Shown: positions 8,194 through 16,520 of the stretch, one piece after another
Layout of the letters: each line of letters starts with the position of its first letter
How positions within the stretch are numbered: the stretch's first letter is position 1
Assembly (NCBI GenBank): GCA_036961205.1
Contig: JBALVI010000002.1
Location: 372,001-436,000 of the forward strand
Reading direction: 5' to 3'
Source: CALJFL01 sp036961205
Lineage (GTDB): Bacteria; Pseudomonadota; Gammaproteobacteria; Pseudomonadales; Halieaceae
Length of the DNA: 64,000 nucleotides
Notes under the pieces: generated by a model
The model's database searches: none
The model's input: only the letters and a program-made list of their open reading frames with translations
Told to the model about the DNA's origin: nothing
Translations under genes and position numbers: made by a program

Positions 8194-10281
8194 ATGAATC
8201 TAAGGAGGCAGTTGTTACTGGTTAGTTTGTTGCTACTGGCTCTGCCCTGGGCCGGTTGTCAGTTTGTGCGTGAAATAGAAGGCACCATGCGCCAGGGACA
8301 AGTGCAGTCACTCCAGGCCACCACTCAAGCGATCGCCGCCTCCCTGCGCGACCAGCCAACTCTGCTGTATCCCGATCCACGCCGCTCATCAACATTGCCC
8401 GCCAAAGAGGGCAGCATCTATGCCCGCGAGAGCACTGCCCCAATCATAGTCGACGGCTACGCCGACGGCTGGGAGCCACGCTATAACACTCGCCTGCGTG
8501 CATCGGTAGACGAGATCGAGTTTGCCGTGCAGTACCAGGCTCAAACCCGTGACGACAAACTTTATCTGCTATTTCAGGTGGAAGATCCCAACGTTGTATT
8601 TCACAACCCGGAGATTTCACGGGAGGCCAACGGCGACCGTCTCGTACTTCAAACGTGGCTTGCCAACAAGCGGCAGCAGTATGTCATTGCCAGCGCAGCG
8701 CCCGGCACCGTGCGCGCGCAGTTTGGTGGCAGGCGACACCCCGGCATCAACCCTGCTCGTATTCATGGCGTGTGGCAGGACGCCGCGAGTGGCTATACCC
8801 TGGAACTGGAGATGCCTCTATCACTGATAGGAGAGCGGCTTGGGTTTTTCATCATCAATGCCAGTAGCGGAAGCGGCAAGACTCTGGGCACAGTAGGCAA
8901 TATCAATGCACTGCGCACTGCGGCACCACCTTGGCTAATTCACTCGCCGGCACTGTTACAGGAAGTACTGCAGCCATTCGCGCAACTGGGCGGTACTGTC
9001 ACGATTTTTGATAAAGGAAACTGGCAGCTGGCTGAAGCGCAACCGAACCCGGAGGACGCTAAACCGGTAGACGGGGATGAAGCGGAAACCTTCTGGCTAC
9101 TGAAATTACTTTACCGCAGTATTCTCGCCGAAGACCCGCTGCCCGCACTGCCCCCAACCGACGACACCGGTCAGCGTCAATCGCAGGAAATTAGCGCAGC
9201 TCTGGCAGGCCGCGCTGAAAGTCGTTGGTACGGTAATCCATCCAGCGGTGCGCGGGCCACCCTATCGTCTGCTGCGCCCATTATTGACCGACAAATTGTT
9301 ATTGGTGCTGTGGTCGTACAACAGAACAGCGAGCAGTACCTCTCTCTGACCGATCGCGCATTCAGTCGACTGCTTGGCTACAGCTTCCTCGCCCTGGTAA
9401 TCGCCAGTGTGGGGCTTCTGGGTTACGCCACGATGTTAAGTTGGCGCATAAAGCAGCTCAGTATAGCCGCGGCCAATGTCGTGCAGCGAGATCGGTCCGT
9501 GGGCAAAAACTTTCCGCGAAGTCAGGCCAAAGATGAGATCGGTGAACTGTCACGACGTTACGCCGATCTCCTGACAGAGCTGGGTGAGTACAATGACTAC
9601 CTGCGAACGTTAAGTAGCAAACTAGCCCATGAGTTACGTACTCCCATCGCTGTCATCCAGTCTTCGCTGGACAATCTTGAGCAATCGCAGGACTCCGCGG
9701 GAGAACGCGAAATTTATGTACAAAGAGCCAGAGAGGGGCTAGGTAGGCTTGCGGGAATTTTGACGGCCATGAGTGAGTCTTCACGAGTGGAAGAAAGTAT
9801 TTACGGCAGCAACAACACAATATTTGACCTTCAGCCATTATTAAACGAACTGCAAATGGCTTACGCTGCCGTCTACCCGAAATTCGATATACAGCTTCAT
9901 AGCTCGGTTTCTATCGCAAACATTTACGGTTCAGCTGATCTGCTTGTTCAGGCGCTGGACAAGCTGATGGAGAATGCTGCCTCATTCTCTAAACCCGGAG
10001 GCACAATTACCCTGGGTCTTAACGAGAACGAGCAGGGAAAAACATGGGCACTGTCGGTAACCAATACCGGCTCCAGCCTGCCCGAAGACATGAAGAATCG
10101 CTTGTTCGAACCCATGGTTTCCGTGCGCAGTTCGGCCAGCACCGAGCAGGTGCACCTGGGCCTGGGCTTACATATCGTGTCGCTGATCTGCGCATCTTTC
10201 AATGGATCCGTGTTGGCTGAAAATCTTGCCAATGATCAGGGTGTCCGATTTTCTCTAAGCCTGCCAAAGCACCTTACATAG
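8194..10281 (+). CDS. Dedicated sortase system histidine kinase with CBM9/DOMON-like sensor domain
   Basis: A 695-residue membrane kinase. A first membrane segment (about 8-25) is followed by a large periplasmic region. Within it, DGYADGWEPR and DDKLYLLFQVED, spaced as in CBM9/DOMON-type beta-sandwiches, suggest a ligand-binding domain (about 88-235). A second membrane segment (about 391-412) and a HAMP-like stretch lead to HisKA with the phospho-histidine in LAHELRTPIAVIQSS. The HATPase domain has an N-box (MENAASFSKPGG), a weakened G1 box (NTGSSLP instead of D-x-G-x-G) and G2 HLGLGLHIV. It lies 3 bp after the response regulator. What it senses is unknown; a glycan or cell-surface signal is an inference from the sensor fold. 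Confidence 0.9.
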   Translation: MNLRRQLLLVSLLLLALPWAGCQFVREIEGTMRQGQVQSLQATTQAIAASLRDQPTLLYPDPRRSSTLPAKEGSIYARESTAPIIVDGYADGWEPRYNTRLRASVDEIEFAVQYQAQTRDDKLYLLFQVEDPNVVFHNPEISREANGDRLVLQTWLANKRQQYVIASAAPGTVRAQFGGRRHPGINPARIHGVWQDAASGYTLELEMPLSLIGERLGFFIINASSGSGKTLGTVGNINALRTAAPPWLIHSPALLQEVLQPFAQLGGTVTIFDKGNWQLAEAQPNPEDAKPVDGDEAETFWLLKLLYRSILAEDPLPALPPTDDTGQRQSQEISAALAGRAESRWYGNPSSGARATLSSAAPIIDRQIVIGAVVVQQNSEQYLSLTDRAFSRLLGYSFLALVIASVGLLGYATMLSWRIKQLSIAAANVVQRDRSVGKNFPRSQAKDEIGELSRRYADLLTELGEYNDYLRTLSSKLAHELRTPIAVIQSSLDNLEQSQDSAGEREIYVQRAREGLGRLAGILTAMSESSRVEESIYGSNNTIFDLQPLLNELQMAYAAVYPKFDIQLHSSVSIANIYGSADLLVQALDKLMENAASFSKPGGTITLGLNENEQGKTWALSVTNTGSSLPEDMKNRLFEPMVSVRSSASTEQVHLGLGLHIVSLICASFNGSVLAENLANDQGVRFSLSLPKHLT

Positions 10282-10354
10282 TCAATCAAATCACTGACGG
10301 TAGCGGCTGTGTCGCTGGCGTACAGGTTTATAACAGTTCACAACTATGACGCTG

Positions 10355-12373
10355 CTAGGCAATAAAAGCCTGCTGCTTGATTTCCGTCAACTGATCGCGA
10401 AGGGCTGCCGCCTGCTCAAATTCCAGGTTCTTGGCATGCTCGTGCATCTGGCGCTCCAACTGCTGCATTTTACGCGCCAGCGCCGCTGGCGATAATCTGG
10501 CAAGTTCCGCTGCATAGCTGGCTCGTTCCTCGGCGACCCTCCTGCCCTTGGCGTTGGCCTTGGTTGGCATGCGCCGCGCGCCCTCCATAATATCCTGTAC
10601 CGACTTCACCACTCCCCTGGGTGTAATGCCATGCTCTGCATTGTGGGCCAGTTGCTTATTCCGCCGGCGGGTTGTCTCGGCGATTGCACGCTCCATCGAT
10701 CCGGTCATCCTGTCTGCGTATAAAATAGCCCGGCCATTGATGTGGCGGGCCGCACGGCCAATAGTCTGAATGAGGGAGCGATCAGAACGCAGGAAGCCCT
10801 CCTTGTCTGCGTCGAGTATCGCCACCAACGAAACCTCAGGCATATCGAGTCCCTCTCGCAAGAGGTTAATCCCCACCAACACGTCAAACTCTCCGAGTCG
10901 AAGATCGCGGATAATTTCCACCCGCTCTACCGTATCGATATCCGAGTGCAAGTAGCGCACCCGCACACCGTTATCACTAAGGTATTCAGTGAGATCCTCA
11001 GACATTCGCTTGGTCAAAGTGGTCACAATAACCCGCTCATCCCGCGCGACCGTCACCGCTATTTGCAGCATCAGGTCATCTACCTGATTAATCGCCGGTA
11101 AAACTTCTATGTCCGGGTCGACCAGGCCCGTAGGCCTTACCAACTGCTCAACAGTACGCCCGGCATGCTCCTTTTCATAATTCCCCGGTGTAGCTGAAAC
11201 GTAAATTGCCTGAGGCGCTAGTCGCTCCCACTCCTCAAACTTCAGGGGACGATTGTCCAGCGCCGAAGGCAACCGGAAACCGTACTCGACCAGGGTTTCC
11301 TTACGCGAGCGATCGCCTTTGAACATTGCTCCGATCTGCGGAATGCTGGCGTGTGATTCATCGACGATAACCAGCGCATTGTCGGGAAGGTATTCAAACA
11401 GTGTAGGCGGCGGCTCGCCGGACGCACGACCAGACAAGTAACGGGAGTAGTTTTCAATGCCCTGGCAGTAGCCCAACTCGCGAATCATCTCCAGGTCGTA
11501 AAGGGTACGCTGCTGCAGGCGCTGGGCTTCAACCAGCTTTTCGTGTTCCTTGAGTTGCTTCAAGCGGACCTTCAGCTCCGCCTCGATATGCTCAACCGCA
11601 CCCAGCATAACGTCCCTACCGGTGACGTAATGACTCTTTGGAAAGATGGTCACCCTGGGCACCTTGGACTCGACTGCACCGGTCAGAGGGTCGAACAACG
11701 AGAGACTTTCAATTTCTTCGTCAAACAATTCAACCCGAACCGCCTCGTATTCCGAATCGGCAGGGAAAATATCGATCACATCGCCACGGACTCGATAGGT
11801 ACCACGCTGGAAATCCACATCGTTGCGGGTGTATTGCAGTTCAGCGAGGTGTCTGAGCACACCACGCTGATCAATAACTTCACCCCTAGAGAGATGCAAG
11901 ACCATTTTAAAATAGGTTTCCGGGTCACCCAGACCATAAATCGCCGATACCGTGGCTACGACCAGGCAATCTTCACGCTCCAGCAGGGCCTTGGTCGCCG
12001 ATAGGCGCATCTGCTCGATATGCTCGTTGACCGATGCATCCTTCTCGATAAAGGTGTCTGAAGAGGGTACGTAGGCCTCGGGCTGGAAATAATCGTAGTA
12101 AGAGACGAAGTATTCCACTGCGTTATTGGGGAAAAACTCCTTGAACTCGCCGTAGAGCTGAGCTGCCAAGGTCTTGTTGTGGGCCATAATAATGGTCGGT
12201 CGCTGCAGCTTCTCAATGACCTTGGCCACGGTGAAGGTTTTACCAGATCCGGTAACTCCGAGCAGAATTTGCGAAGCCAAGCCGGCCTGCACCCCTTCCA
12301 CAAGCTGCTTTATAGCCTCTGGTTGGTCACCGGCGGGCTCAAAGCTGGACTTCACTAAAAAGGGGCGGGTCAT
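10355..12373 (-). CDS. uvrB: Excinuclease ABC subunit B
   Basis: The damage-verification helicase of nucleotide excision repair, working with UvrA and UvrC. At 672 residues it matches the family (E. coli 673). Walker A is GVTGSGKT near residue 40. The beta-hairpin region YYDYFQPEAYVP, the helicase motifs (VDESHASIPQ, SATPGNYE, QTIGRAARH) and a C-terminal UVR motif (NLEFEQAAALRDQL) that binds UvrC are present. The ATG at 12373 is preceded by CCGGGAGG. It is a single-gene unit, convergent with the sortase kinase gene. I looked for a LexA box upstream and found none that fits. Confidence 0.97.
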   Translation of the reverse strand: MTRPFLVKSSFEPAGDQPEAIKQLVEGVQAGLASQILLGVTGSGKTFTVAKVIEKLQRPTIIMAHNKTLAAQLYGEFKEFFPNNAVEYFVSYYDYFQPEAYVPSSDTFIEKDASVNEHIEQMRLSATKALLEREDCLVVATVSAIYGLGDPETYFKMVLHLSRGEVIDQRGVLRHLAELQYTRNDVDFQRGTYRVRGDVIDIFPADSEYEAVRVELFDEEIESLSLFDPLTGAVESKVPRVTIFPKSHYVTGRDVMLGAVEHIEAELKVRLKQLKEHEKLVEAQRLQQRTLYDLEMIRELGYCQGIENYSRYLSGRASGEPPPTLFEYLPDNALVIVDESHASIPQIGAMFKGDRSRKETLVEYGFRLPSALDNRPLKFEEWERLAPQAIYVSATPGNYEKEHAGRTVEQLVRPTGLVDPDIEVLPAINQVDDLMLQIAVTVARDERVIVTTLTKRMSEDLTEYLSDNGVRVRYLHSDIDTVERVEIIRDLRLGEFDVLVGINLLREGLDMPEVSLVAILDADKEGFLRSDRSLIQTIGRAARHINGRAILYADRMTGSMERAIAETTRRRNKQLAHNAEHGITPRGVVKSVQDIMEGARRMPTKANAKGRRVAEERASYAAELARLSPAALARKMQQLERQMHEHAKNLEFEQAAALRDQLTEIKQQAFIA

Positions 12374-12488
12374 ACAACTCCGGGAGGTGTGCAGGGCAAA
12401 AATAGCCTGTTATTATCATCTACATACGCAAGGAATGCAGCCTGTAGATCGCTCTGAGGGTGATTATGTAATATTCCCGATTTAGCGG

Positions 12489-12517
12489 TTGACCGAACCC
12501 ACCGTCGACATTAATAT
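12489..12517 (+). promoter_or_regulatory. Sigma-70 promoter of tRNA-Asn
   Basis: A -35 box TTGACC (12489-12494) and a -10 box TAATAT (12512-12517) are separated by exactly 17 bp. The following sequence (ACGCGGCC) is GC-rich, as in stringently controlled stable-RNA promoters. The -10 box ends 23 bp before the mature tRNA 5' end. Confidence 0.75.
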
Positions 12518-12540
12518 ACGCGGCCTCAGGTTATTACCAT

Positions 12541-12616
12541 TCCGCTTTAGCTCAGTTGGTAGAGCAATTGACTGTTAATCAATGGGTCGCTGGTTCGAGC
12601 CCAGCAAGCGGAGCCA
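12541..12616 (+). tRNA. tRNA-Asn (anticodon GTT)
   Basis: A 76-nt cloverleaf. The acceptor stem pairs TCCGCTT with AAGCGGA, followed by discriminator G and an encoded CCA. The D-arm is GCTC...GAGC, the anticodon stem ATTGA/TCAAT presents anticodon GTT at 12574-12576, and the T-arm contains GTTCGAG. It stands alone with its own promoter and terminator. The region downstream is accessory DNA with repeats, which fits tRNA genes serving as insertion hot spots. Confidence 0.97.
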
Positions 12617-12631
12617 TATTCCAGAAGTATC

Positions 12632-12660
12632 AAAGGGTTGCAGAAATGCAGCCCTTTTTT
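12632..12660 (+). terminator. Rho-independent terminator of tRNA-Asn
   Basis: The stem AAGGGTTGCA / TGCAGCCCTT (one U-G pair) closes a GAAA loop and is followed by a run of T, 16 bp after the tRNA 3' end. Confidence 0.85.
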
Positions 12661-12730
12661 ATTGGGTGGTGGGAATGCTGGCGATTCGGCAGTGAAGCCA
12701 TCCGCCTCCTAAGCGGCAGGTCGAAGGGGG

Positions 12731-12793
12731 CCGCCTCCGGCTTCGAATCGGCCCAGGCGGACCAATTCCTATACATTCATGAAGTTATAGAGA
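12731..12793 (+). repeat. 63-bp hairpin-containing repeat, copy A
   Basis: Copy A of a 63-bp direct repeat that recurs at 15387-15449 with four mismatches. Its first 30 bases (12731-12760) form a hairpin, CCGCCT/AGGCGG with an inner GGC/GCC pair and a CTTCGAATC loop, followed by a conserved tail ending TTCATGAAGTTATAGAGA. The rest of the 380-bp gap between tRNA-Asn and the next gene (12617-12996) contains only the terminator, a tRNA-like CCTCCTAAGCGG stretch (12707-12718) and no credible gene. Confidence 0.8.
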
Positions 12794-12996
12794 TTAGGCC
12801 TGCCGCCTTTAATGTTAGCGCAGCCGACTATACGTGGGGCTGGATGGCACTTCGTGATTCACAGTCGCAGGGGTGGGTAGTGTTCAGCCAGCTAGAGCAA
12901 ACCGGCAAACTTTCTCTGATTTTCGGGCCCTATTTGTGCTGGCGCCTACCAACTATCTTGGATAGGCTAACAGTATATATATAAGAGAGAAACGGG

Positions 12997-15252
12997 ATGT
13001 CTATTACTTCCAGCTTGCGTTCACTTGCCGCCATTTTTTTCCTCTGTAGCGGTTTATTGATCCCTTCTCTTGCCCATGCACTGGGCACCCAAGTACTTAG
13101 CAATTTCAATCAGCCCTCTTCGGGCGTGACCGTTCGTATTGATGTTAGCGACGTAGAGGCTATTCCCTTCATCACTGACGGCTCATTCACAGAGTTTCAA
13201 GGGGTGGAGCTGGCAGCGGCAACCCTGTTCGCGCCCGGCCTGTTCTTCGTAGAGATCTGGGACGTTGACGCTTTCGCGCAGCCCAATAACGTGATCGCCG
13301 TACTATCCGGCCCCAGTGCTCCTGCCGGACTCTCGAGTTACACAGGAGCGGCGAGTCTGCAGCCCAACACCTCATACTTTCTGGTGTATGGACTCCGCAA
13401 CGGCGGCTCGCAAGTAATCGTGGCCACGATCGACTTCAACGACGCAGACGCAACGCCAGCACCAATCTACGAGTTTGGTACGGATATCGACAACGATGGC
13501 AATGCCGACTTGATTAACAGGTGCAGGGGCACTCGAGCAAATGACTACGTTACCATCGGCTGGGATTGCGGCGGGCTAATTGCTCCCCGGTACTTCAGCA
13601 AACTACGATTCCTCGCTGAAGAACCAGCACCACCAGTAAACTACAGCCTCACGGCCACGCCTCTGTCAGTAGATTTCGGCTTAGTCCCCTCAGGAACCAC
13701 AAGCACTGCGGTCCCAGTCACCATCACAAATGACGGGAATGTGGATCAGTTACTTGGAATGCTAGATGTGGGCCCGCGCTTCACTTTGTCCAATGACAAC
13801 TGCTCTGGCCAGCCACTGGCCCAGAACGGAACGTGCATCTTCGAGGTGAGTTTCACACCAGACCACGGCGGATTTACAACTGGCACCGTGGTCATTCCGG
13901 CCTCGCTAGCCGATCCACGTTCGCCCTATGGCTTGCCGTTGGTGGGTGAGAGCGACCAACCGGTAACGCTAAGGCCTCTGGAATTCATTAAGGCCTTTGC
14001 GCCAAATACCATCTTGGCCGGCGAGACATCACAGTTGATACTGGGTTTCATCAATTACAACATAGTAGACGCAACAAGCGTCTCTGTGACCGATGATCTA
14101 CCTACTGGAATGACTGTTGCCAACCCGGCGAATGTTATCAACGGCTGCGTTGGGGGCACCGTAACTGCAACACCAGGAACAGCAGTGGTTTCATATACCG
14201 GTGGAACGGTACTCCCGGGTTTAGCAAACAACTGTAACGTTAGGGTGGACGTAACCTCCTCAACTGCTGGAGCATCCATCAATACCACCGGCGACCTGAC
14301 CTCCAGCGCTGGCAACAGCGGCCCCAAAAGCGCGACCCTGACGGTCTTACCAACCTACCCTCTCGAGTTTACTGTGAACGGTTTAGTTCCAAGTAATCCG
14401 CCCGGTCAACCAGAGAATAGCGTAGTGCTTCTCAATAACGGTGGCGACGCGATTTCTATTTTCAGCGACGGCACATTCAGCTTCCCCACGGAACTGGCCG
14501 ATGGCGACAGCTATAATGTCATTATTGATTTCCAGCCAGCTGGCCAGACTTGTACGGTGGCGAATGGCAGCGGTACTGTTGCTGGGGCAGCTGTAACCAA
14601 CGTTTCGGTTTCCTGCGTGGACAATCAGTACACCATTGGCGGACTGCTCTCCGGTCTGATAGCAGGCGAGAGTGTCATGCTGCAAAACAATGGCGGCGAT
14701 ACCCTCACACTCACTGGCGATGGTGCGTTTGGTTTCGTAACCACCGTGGGGTTCGGCGATCCCTACTCGGCCATGGTAATTACTCAGCCTGGCCCCATTA
14801 CAGAAACCTGCACCGTGACGAACGGTAGTGGCACTACACCCGCTTCGAATGTAGATAACATCTCTGTAGTCTGCGCGATCAATAGCTTTTCGGCTGGTGG
14901 TTCAGTGTCCGGCCTTGCCGCAGGCGAAACCGTTGTGCTGCAAAACAATGGTGCAGACAGCCTTTCAATCTCCGTTGATGGAAACTTTACCTTTTCACCA
15001 CAAGCAGATGGAACCGACTATGCAATAACTGTGTCCACACAGCCTACTGGCCAAACCTGTTCGGTGGCCAATGGCAGCGGCACACTCGTGGGGGCAGACA
15101 TTGCAACTGCCACCGTAACCTGTGTCGATAGCAGCTCGCCCCCAGGCAGTGAAACTGCAAAGCCGGTTCCCGTTATGCCCGCATGGCTGCTAGGGTTGAT
15201 GCTGGCCTTGATGACTGGATTCGGTTTTATTGGGATCAAGCGAGACAGATAA
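12997..15252 (+). CDS. Secreted repeat protein with C-terminal membrane sorting tail
   Basis: A 751-residue exported protein. It has a signal peptide (1-28, ending AHA), an N-terminal beta-rich domain (about 29-205), an ASH/choice-of-anchor-D-like domain (about 215-310, with SVDFGLVPSGTTSTAVPV), a DUF11-like surface-protein domain (about 326-452) and three tandem units of about 85-90 residues (455-717), each ending in CTVxNGSGT-like segments. The tail (725-751) is a Pro-rich lead (PVPVMPAW), a membrane span and KRDR. This resembles IPTL/PEP-CTERM-type sorting tails, but no exact PEP motif is present. RBS GAGAAACGGG precedes the ATG. The gene is bracketed by two copies of a 63-bp repeat. The function is probably cell-surface or secreted and otherwise unknown. 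Confidence 0.85.
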   Translation: MSITSSLRSLAAIFFLCSGLLIPSLAHALGTQVLSNFNQPSSGVTVRIDVSDVEAIPFITDGSFTEFQGVELAAATLFAPGLFFVEIWDVDAFAQPNNVIAVLSGPSAPAGLSSYTGAASLQPNTSYFLVYGLRNGGSQVIVATIDFNDADATPAPIYEFGTDIDNDGNADLINRCRGTRANDYVTIGWDCGGLIAPRYFSKLRFLAEEPAPPVNYSLTATPLSVDFGLVPSGTTSTAVPVTITNDGNVDQLLGMLDVGPRFTLSNDNCSGQPLAQNGTCIFEVSFTPDHGGFTTGTVVIPASLADPRSPYGLPLVGESDQPVTLRPLEFIKAFAPNTILAGETSQLILGFINYNIVDATSVSVTDDLPTGMTVANPANVINGCVGGTVTATPGTAVVSYTGGTVLPGLANNCNVRVDVTSSTAGASINTTGDLTSSAGNSGPKSATLTVLPTYPLEFTVNGLVPSNPPGQPENSVVLLNNGGDAISIFSDGTFSFPTELADGDSYNVIIDFQPAGQTCTVANGSGTVAGAAVTNVSVSCVDNQYTIGGLLSGLIAGESVMLQNNGGDTLTLTGDGAFGFVTTVGFGDPYSAMVITQPGPITETCTVTNGSGTTPASNVDNISVVCAINSFSAGGSVSGLAAGETVVLQNNGADSLSISVDGNFTFSPQADGTDYAITVSTQPTGQTCSVANGSGTLVGADIATATVTCVDSSSPPGSETAKPVPVMPAWLLGLMLALMTGFGFIGIKRDR

Positions 15253-15386
15253 AGAGTTTTGACGCTTTAACGTCCAAGGTCGCGCATTACTTTTCGTGCC
15301 AAAGCACTCAAATTTAGTCAATAGAAATGAAGTTGTCTTTCTTATGGTTCGAAGCTGGCTCAGAGTTCGGTCTTGCGGCACTCCGA

Positions 15387-15449
15387 CCGCCTTCGGCTTC
15401 GAATCGGCCCAGGCGGACCAATTTCCATAGATTCATGAAGTTATAGAGA
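15387..15449 (+). repeat. 63-bp hairpin-containing repeat, copy B
   Basis: Copy B of the repeat at 12731-12793, offset 2,656 bp. Fifty-nine of 63 positions match, and the CCGCCT/AGGCGG hairpin (15387-15416) is intact. Its right end runs into the 3' end of the IS6-type transposase remnant. Confidence 0.8.
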
Positions 15450-15689
15450 CTGCGCCTGCCTTACTGATTTGAATCGTCTCATCCCTCGTTCCCGAACTCT
15501 TGTCGCCTCGTGAGATTGCTCAGCCCGATTATTCTCATACTGCTTAGTATTGTGAATCGTCTCTAGAATCAGCTCCCGGTGAGCGACACCATAACTGCGC
15601 AACTTATCCGTCACGATCTTTCTGGGTTCTCCTCCATGACTTCGCAGTAAGCGCTTGAAGAAACGCTTAGCCGCTGTCCCATTCAGCAC
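15441..15689 (-). pseudogene. IS6-family transposase remnant
   Basis: An 82-codon fragment matching the C-terminal half of IS6/IS26-type DDE transposases. The second catalytic Asp is in IVTDKLRSYG and the catalytic Glu in ENNRAEQSH, followed by RRRERGMRRF-like residues (here RVRERGMRRFKS). The helix-turn-helix N-terminus and the first Asp are missing, and the C-terminus stops early after SVRQAQSL, where intact members continue with FLS-like residues. Neither end shows an obvious IS terminal repeat. Instead, a dispersed repeat abuts each side (15387-15449 and 15691-15760). It is not expected to be active. Confidence 0.85.
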
Positions 15690-15690
15690 T

Positions 15691-15760
15691 TTAACTTGTC
15701 AGTTCCCTTATAAGTGTTCATCCACCGATTCTACCAATTTGGGCAGTTAACTTGGCGATA
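15691..15760 (+). repeat. TTAACTTG dispersed repeat, copy C
   Basis: About 70 bp related to 17176-17250. Each copy begins with TTAACTTG, continues with CCTTA, TTCAT and CGATT blocks, and contains a second TTAACTTG 50-56 bp later (15747 here, 17226 in the other). It starts exactly where the transposase remnant is truncated. Short indels separate the copies. Confidence 0.6.
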
Positions 15761-15813
15761 CCAGCGGCGACACTATTCCCAAAGTTACTGGAATAGCTGT
15801 GTAACTATCGAAG

Positions 15814-16227
15814 TCACAGCTTCCCAATGTCTTGTAAGGCCCTGAATTCCTGTTCCTGGGTTAATCTGGGTCGTCCCGCGGGCCAACCAAGCAGGATTTC
15901 CCCACGCACAAAATAGGTTTCACCAGCACTAATATCGAGTGTGACGAGATCACTTCCGGCGACTGATGGAGTGCTCACATCAAAGGTTCTCTGACCGGGT
16001 TCATAGTATTGGTAAAACATCGAACCATTGGTCAAATTGCCGGCTGCCCCATCACTCGATTTAATGAGCATATGAATTGCCGCTCCCTTTACACTTTTCG
16101 AACGATAAAACACAACCAGACCCTTGTCAGACTTGACCTCGGGTAGGCTGGCCGCAAACGCAGATGTTGAATATAGGCATATCGACACTGCCAATGAAAT
16201 TAAACAGGTAATTATTCTTTTCAGCAT
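15814..16227 (-). CDS. DUF2846-like secreted protein
   Basis: A protein of 137 residues with a signal peptide (cleavage near SAFA). The mature part begins with a beta-rich segment (KGLVVFYRSKSVKGAAI), then GNLTNGSMFYQYYEPGQRTFDV, the arrangement typical of DUF2846 proteins, whose function is unknown. The chosen start is the second ATG (16227), which has AAGAAAG upstream; the first ATG (16251) would add eight Lys-rich residues and has AGGA placed too close. Codon use is more AT-rich than the housekeeping genes. It lies in the accessory patch, divergent from the following gene. Confidence 0.75.
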   Translation of the reverse strand: MLKRIITCLISLAVSICLYSTSAFAASLPEVKSDKGLVVFYRSKSVKGAAIHMLIKSSDGAAGNLTNGSMFYQYYEPGQRTFDVSTPSVAGSDLVTLDISAGETYFVRGEILLGWPAGRPRLTQEQEFRALQDIGKL

Positions 16228-16437
16228 TACTTTCTTCTTTGGTGATCTCATTTCCTGAAAATTGTATCACTTACCGATTGAGGACTGTAATGATTGTGGT
16301 CATTAATGCTTCTGATTCACATGAATGACTCCACCGCCGAAGTTTGCCGCTCAGGTACAAATTTTGAGGGCCCGCTTTCACAAAGCGGACTAGATTTGGG
16401 TCGGAATCTCCTCTCAATCTTGTCTCCTTTGAGGTGA

Positions 16438-16476
16438 TAGCGGACTTTTTTGCTATGCTGTCGGGGATGTCCGCTA
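16438..16476. other. Inverted repeat TAGCGGAC ... GTCCGCTA in a gene-poor gap
   Basis: A perfect 8-bp inverted repeat (16438-16445 and 16469-16476) encloses a T-rich loop about 45 bp upstream of the DHFR-fold gene. A third CGGAC-containing hairpin (CCGCTTT/AAAGCGG, about 16373-16387) is nearby. This could be an operator for the downstream gene or a remnant of a mobile repeat. The rest of 16228-16520 shows no convincing gene. Confidence 0.4.
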
Positions 16477-16520
16477 ACAATATCCAAGTAGGACGCCGTG
16501 GATTTTTCCAAAGGTGTAAA

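Noticed and set aside
12374..12430. Possible LexA/SOS box upstream of uvrB (CTGT followed by AT-rich DNA)
   Set aside because: The required ACAG half-site at the right spacing is missing, so it does not fit CTGT-N8-ACAG.
12690..12770. tRNA-like sequence (CCTCCTAAGCGG and a 3' GGCGGACCA)
   Set aside because: The T-stem does not pair and the second copy of the repeat lacks the anticodon-like part, so it is a repeat element rather than a tRNA gene.
12556..12984. 142-codon plus-strand open frame starting inside tRNA-Asn
   Set aside because: It begins within the tRNA, crosses its terminator and the hairpin repeat, and has no ribosome site or family resemblance; it is an accidental frame.
16271..16480. 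Minus-strand 69-codon open frame upstream of the DHFR-fold gene
   Set aside because: It covers the inverted-repeat region, has no ribosome site and resembles no family I know.
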